A stretch of DNA of 64,000 bases from Saccopteryx bilineata (lineage: Eukaryota; Chordata; Mammalia; Chiroptera; Emballonuridae). The notes under the pieces are model-generated. The model was not told the DNA's origin. It was given only the letters and a program-made list of their open reading frames with translations, and did no database searches. The position numbers and the translations under genes are program-made. Shown one piece after another: positions 59,586 to 64,000 of the stretch; position 1 is the stretch's first letter; the number at the start of each line of letters is the position of its first letter. The stretch covers positions 73,341,982 to 73,405,981 of the forward strand of contig NC_089492.1 in NCBI RefSeq assembly GCF_036850765.1, read 5' to 3'.

Positions 59586-60994
59586 ATTCTTAAAACTAAT
59601 TTTATTTCTACATAAGTGTGATGAATCCAGAGCTACTTTAAAATGCCAATTCTTTTACACGCCAATGGTTAAATTTATAGTATAATGTTACAAGTTGTGC
59701 TATTGTGAATTTCCAGAGTCATAAACATAGCCAACAATTCATTTTATTTTTTTGCTCATTTTAAAATCCAAATTAGCATATTAGCAGTGTGTCTATATAA
59801 GAATTATTTTTTTTCAGAGGGAAAATGTAATAATAGGTATCACTAATGGGAAAATAATCAGAGTAATTCAAAGTATAATATTGCTAGCTTAGCAGAAGCT
59901 GTTTATAGACCTGAATGGATAGCTATGGACAACCGTGCTAATTGGAGACAGACATATTTGGAATGTATGCAATGATCAATCCGTTTAAGAAATCCTAGAC
60001 AACAAAGCCATCTTCTTTTAAATAAATAATTTTAAAAGTTACCTTAGGAGGGGCATGAATACTATTTATAATCAACAAATAATGTAAATCTGGAAACTAA
60101 TTTTTGCTTGAGCATGGATAAAATATTAGCTATAAAATCACCTTTAAAATTTGGACAGAAGGCAAAAGGAAGTGTGATTTAAGGGAGATAAGAAAATGAG
60201 CAATCTTACTGTAATTACTATGCCTTCTAAATTGATAATAGAGTTATACACTTGTTAGTATTACGGGACCCTACAGATTTCATTTTCTAAGATATAGCCC
60301 AGCAGGCATGTTCGGTTAAAGGGGTGCCTGTGAATCCCCCTGTACCACACAGCTCACCCCCTGAGGGGAAACGCCACGTGCATTCAAATCAAACATTTTC
60401 CTATCAAGTTCTCAACTAATGGCTTTCCTAGGAGACCCAAGCCTGTCAGTCACCTACTTCCTATTTAGACATGTTAAAACAGAATTTGTTGTTTATTTGT
60501 ATTTCATTGAAGTGAGTCTGTTTTCTCATATTGAATTTGTATCCAAATCCCAGCTTGTCAATACTGCTTAGCTAGGGCTTCTGTTTGTTTTGTTTTTCTC
60601 TGCATGGAATGCAAAAAAAATGGTGCAATTCTTGCCAACTTCCATCCTTGTGTAAATTTATAGGCAGTGTACTAACTAATTGTTTCAAGTCACCAGTGCT
60701 GATGGCAGAAGCTGAAAAACTTCTTTCAAGGAGAGCTGCTATGTCAAATCGCAATTCATGAACATACTGGGGTTACACCCAGTTTACAGCCCCATTGTGC
60801 ATGAATAGGAAAGAAAAAGATATCTACCTTTAATAATCAAAAGCAGGGCAGCATTGTTAATTTCATTATTTTTGATGTGATTTAAAGCCTATCTGGTCTC
60901 CTTAGGAAAAAACCCAGTTACGTAACATCACATAGTCACATATTTGACCAGGTTGTCATGCTTTTTTGGTAGAAAAACAAAAACCAAAAACTTA

Positions 60995-61022
60995 TGTGTG
61001 TGTGTGTGTGTGTGAGTGTGTG
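60995..61022. repeat. (TG)n microsatellite
   Basis: About thirteen TG units with one A interruption. Confidence 0.95.
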
Positions 61023-61489
61023 AGCATGTGCGTATCTATATTCCTGTGCTCATAAGCTCTAAGTTAGTTTACTTGTGTTTAAGATTAAATGTTAGTATTA
61101 CGCATTCCACAAAAACAAGAACTGTTATGTTTGATATGCACTTCAAAAACCTAAAAGGGCAAAGAAAGCCCTTCCTTAATTATTGAAGAAGTGTCTATAA
61201 AGGAAACACGAGCAAATAGCATTCCGTGCTTTCATCCCCAGTAACCTTTTATTGTCCTTTTCTTCAGATGACCAAGTCAGTATATTTAATAAAGGCAGCA
61301 GCAACCATCAAAGAAGGCAGGGCTCTAATAAATGGTCCTGATTAAAGGCCCTGACAGGGTATGAACTTTGCATAAATTTTCTTATGGTGTCAGGCTAGGA
61401 TCCTGATTGAAAACTCATTAGCATAATCACACATTTAGAGGAAATGCTGTAATGTATCAAAAACATTTCCCTTAGTGTAATAATTTTAA

Positions 61490-61515
61490 GCACATTAAAA
61501 TGCAAATGACAATAA
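61490..61515. promoter_or_regulatory. Octamer next to a SOX-like site
   Basis: The octamer atgcaaat at 61500-61507 is followed at 61509-61513 by acaat, the core of a SOX site (attgt on the other strand). Compared with the well-known SOX-POU composite, the octamer here is in the opposite orientation. A TAGCATAAT word lies upstream near 61421. Single short motifs are weak evidence. Confidence 0.25.
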
Positions 61516-63737
61516 GGAGCTGTGTTTAGTGATGTTCTGAAAGCCTGATTATTCAAATATTTAGTATGAAGTATGGAGTCACGTTTAGTAATGTGTCCAC
61601 ATGAATTCAAAAATTTAATCTATATGTGATCTCAAAAGTTTCTGGTCTTACCAGCTATCTTTCTAGTTCATAGACACACAGAATTAAACAAGACAATTGG
61701 GTTTAAGTATCACAGAGAAAAACCAAAAAATAATTTTAAATCATTATTTTAAAAAATATATGAATGCACGCTGCCAGGATCATTTTTCTCCAATGTTTAA
61801 AAAATACTGACAAACAGCATTTTTGTTTCAGTATGACTGTGCTTTGAAAATGTGCTGAAGTATTTATTCTCAGTGTCCTTTTCCCTGCTTTTATTAAAAC
61901 GAATATAAAGCAGCAGAGACTGTCGTGGGTCACAGCAGTACTACCCCTTAAAGCTAATTCTTAATAATAAAAGAAATAGAGCCCTCCCCCCACGCAAATA
62001 GCCATAATTATGTAAAGAATGACTGCTCCAGACTGATGACTTTCAATATGCTCAAGTCTAGCATACTGGTATAAGAGGCCAGAGAGGTCAACAGTAATTC
62101 ATAACTGCTATAAAATTGTGTAGCATCCCAGGGCCTCTGCAGGACGCTGGCATTATCATGCGTCTTCTGCTGATTTGTATATGTAAATTTGTGATAGGAA
62201 GTGCACCGCTTTTACCGTATCACACGCAGAGCATCAATCAGACAGCAGAATACATCAGAGTATTTTCATTATGCCTAGTTATTTACTGCATCAGAAGAAA
62301 TTACCCTGGCAAGCCAAGCGGCCTTCTCTGGGCAGCATGATACGACCAACCAGGTTTCAACTCGGGAGTCTTGTAAACATTACAGGATTAATCTCGCAAT
62401 CACAATCATCAATCTTTCCTAGTCCTGCCTGGGTGCAACTGTGGAGATTGGTAACCAGGCTGTGTGGATTTAAATTTAACCCTGAACATCAAAAACTAGA
62501 TGTCAGACCTAAGCTGTATATTGTAGAACACCTGCGTTTTTTCGCTTTGGCTTGAAGACAATAGAGGAAAGTGTACAATGAGGTGCTGTAAGATCATGTT
62601 TAATTTGTCACTTTCCTTTTTAGAACATGCCTGAGAATCAGAAGTGTCTTTTCTTGTGAAAACACTTTTTGTTTTCATTAATATCAGCTCTAGTGGAACA
62701 TGAGAGACGGCTTTTTAACCACATAAACAAATATCTTGTATGGTAATGTAGACACAGTAGAAGTCTCTGCAGACCTGTGAGATAGAACCTTGGCCTGGGG
62801 TTTGGGGACCTGCTCGAACTCCCTTGGCACTGGACCAGGGGAGCTTACAGCCCTGGGGAGAAATAGAGTCACCCTATCCAAGAGAGCATTAAATGTGTCT
62901 TGCTGACACATAAGAAGACACTGACTTTGAAACAACTTGCTTACCCACCTGCCAAACGCAAAAGAGGGCATCCTCCTTTCTTCCCTCCCAGCAGAAGGAG
63001 GGAGGAGGAGCTGGGAAGACAGACGGGCTCAATGAACATTCTATCACTTTAAGTTTAGCAACCGAATGGAACATAGCCTGTTCTATTTAGATAATGCAAA
63101 AGATAATGTGCATTCATTTTTTTGAAAGTCAGGTGAAAACCATGATGATAATGATCATTTTTTCATAGTCAAGAAACAATAAATATATAATGAGCAAGTC
63201 ACATATACCCTGCCTGGCAGTTTAATTTGAACTGTGACCTTTTATTATTATTTTTTTTCCAAAGCACTTTTTGCTGAACACGTAGAAAGTCGATTCTTCT
63301 TTCCTCTTGCTGGCTCACATCTATGTATAAAAAACGTAGTAACAATGAAGATAGGCCTTTCTCCCTTTCTTCTAATCCAGTTGTCAAATCTAACTGTTTA
63401 TATGCATCCTATAAGTCATAAGGAGATATTTCTTCTATCTGCATTAATTCCTGGGTATTTTAATCATCATCACACGCACTTTGCTAGAATTGTATGACCT
63501 TAGTTTAAAAAAAATAGTCATATGTTGTGAATTCCATGCAAACCCTTCATTTCCACCCAAGTGATTATTTTCTGTGACTTTCTCGATCCTATGAAGTTTA
63601 CCTTTAATAAACACTGACAAGAACTATTAATAAAACTATTTTTTCAAATAAATCATATAACCACAAAAGAAAAATTATCTGAAAGGATTGCCGTGACCTA
63701 AATATTAAGCCCCCTTGTGTCTCTGCTGTCTTTCTTG

Positions 63738-63760
63738 TTGTGTGTGTGTGTGTGTGTGTT
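63738..63760. repeat. (TG)n microsatellite
   Basis: About eleven TG units near the right edge. Confidence 0.95.
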
Positions 63761-63858
63761 TACTTTCTGGTTCTGTTGCTGTTGATGTTAGTAGGATGTT
63801 TTGTTATCATTATTGTTGATTGTTCTGTGTTCTCCTGAGGGTGACTGGCTTTAAAGGA

Positions 63859-63963
63859 GCTAATATCTCAATGCTTTGTTTCTTTTTACAGAATTGCAAC
63901 TCCCCAAATTCTCCTGGCATTTATGGTTTCTGTGTGGCAGCTCCTGGCACAAATGCATTGTGA
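63859..63963 (+). other. Possible 3' splice site and terminal exon start
   Basis: A branch-point-like gctaat (63859-63864) lies about 28 bases before an AG at 63890-63891, preceded by the pyrimidine tract tttgtttctttttacag. The following frame could read 23 codons (from 63892) to a TGA at 63961-63963, but the other two frames also stay open at first, so coding is not supported by frame alone. No homology is recognised and the window ends 37 bases later. Confidence 0.2.
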
Positions 63964-64000
63964 ATTCTAACCTCTTCACATGAGGTGAACTGATGTGCGT

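Larger units (their letters stand above)
59586..63735. other. Repeat-free interval with conserved-noncoding texture
   Basis: Over about 4.1 kb the only repeat recognised is a (TG)n run at 60995-61022. The interval is rich in TAAT/ATTA words and ATTTGCAT/ATGCAAAT octamer-like sites, with no paired splice sites or recognisable exon. Such repeat exclusion is typical of developmental gene deserts. Function is inferred, not shown. Confidence 0.4.

Noticed and set aside
59102..59593. Several overlapping frames of 87 to 147 codons
   Set aside because: All lie on the young SINE at 59180-59576, open because of its G+C-rich composition.

Overview
The window reads as nuclear, non-coding mammalian DNA, almost certainly from a bat. 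It is AT-rich and CpG-poor and carries the usual mammalian fossil repeats (MIR, MER20-type hAT, Tigger-type, ancient L1). It also carries many copies of a tRNA-derived SINE with the head GGCCCTGGCCGGTTGGCTCA, Pol III A and B boxes, a long G+C-rich body ending in a cagcttcagaaaaatac motif, and a poly-A tail. With the second SINE type here (gcctgaccaggtggtggcgc head), this resembles the SINEs of rhinolophoid bats (horseshoe or leaf-nosed bats) more than the classic vespertilionid VES consensus. That lineage call rests on remembered SINE sequence, not on a search.

I recognise no intact protein-coding gene, tRNA, rRNA, CRISPR array or bacterial-type operon. Most open reading frames are chance or lie inside repeats. 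Real coding remnants are broken: L1 ORF1 and ORF2, a mariner transposase C-terminus, and the start of a retroviral gag. One 3'-splice-site-like sequence near the right edge (about 63860-63963) is a weak exon candidate.

Layout: 1-1729 is the 5' end of a minus-strand class II (betaretrovirus-like) endogenous retrovirus: LTR, lysine-type primer binding site and decayed gag, running off the left edge. A hAT-type element sits inside the LTR. 3271-11458 is a nested LINE-1 complex: a minus-strand L1 with its 5' UTR but internally deleted, carrying a SINE and a hAT element, and abutted at its 5' junction by a second, 5'-truncated L1. 11459-18200 is mostly unique. 18211-22335 holds SINEs, an old L1, a MIR split by a hAT element, and a SINE within a SINE. 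22336-28900 is mostly unique with MIRs. 28913-30620 has a MER20-like element and an ancient L1. 31290-35886 is repeat-poor. 35904-43877 carries SINEs, L1 3' ends and a deleted mariner. 46080-47592 is a pile-up of ancient L1, younger L1 3' UTR, SINE and a Tigger-type element. 48466-59576 has further SINEs and old repeats. 59586-63735 is almost repeat-free and looks like a conserved-noncoding type of interval.

Nothing here forms a working gene system. The value of the window is a layered insertion history, readable from target-site duplications. I found no convincing evidence of a previously undescribed biological system.
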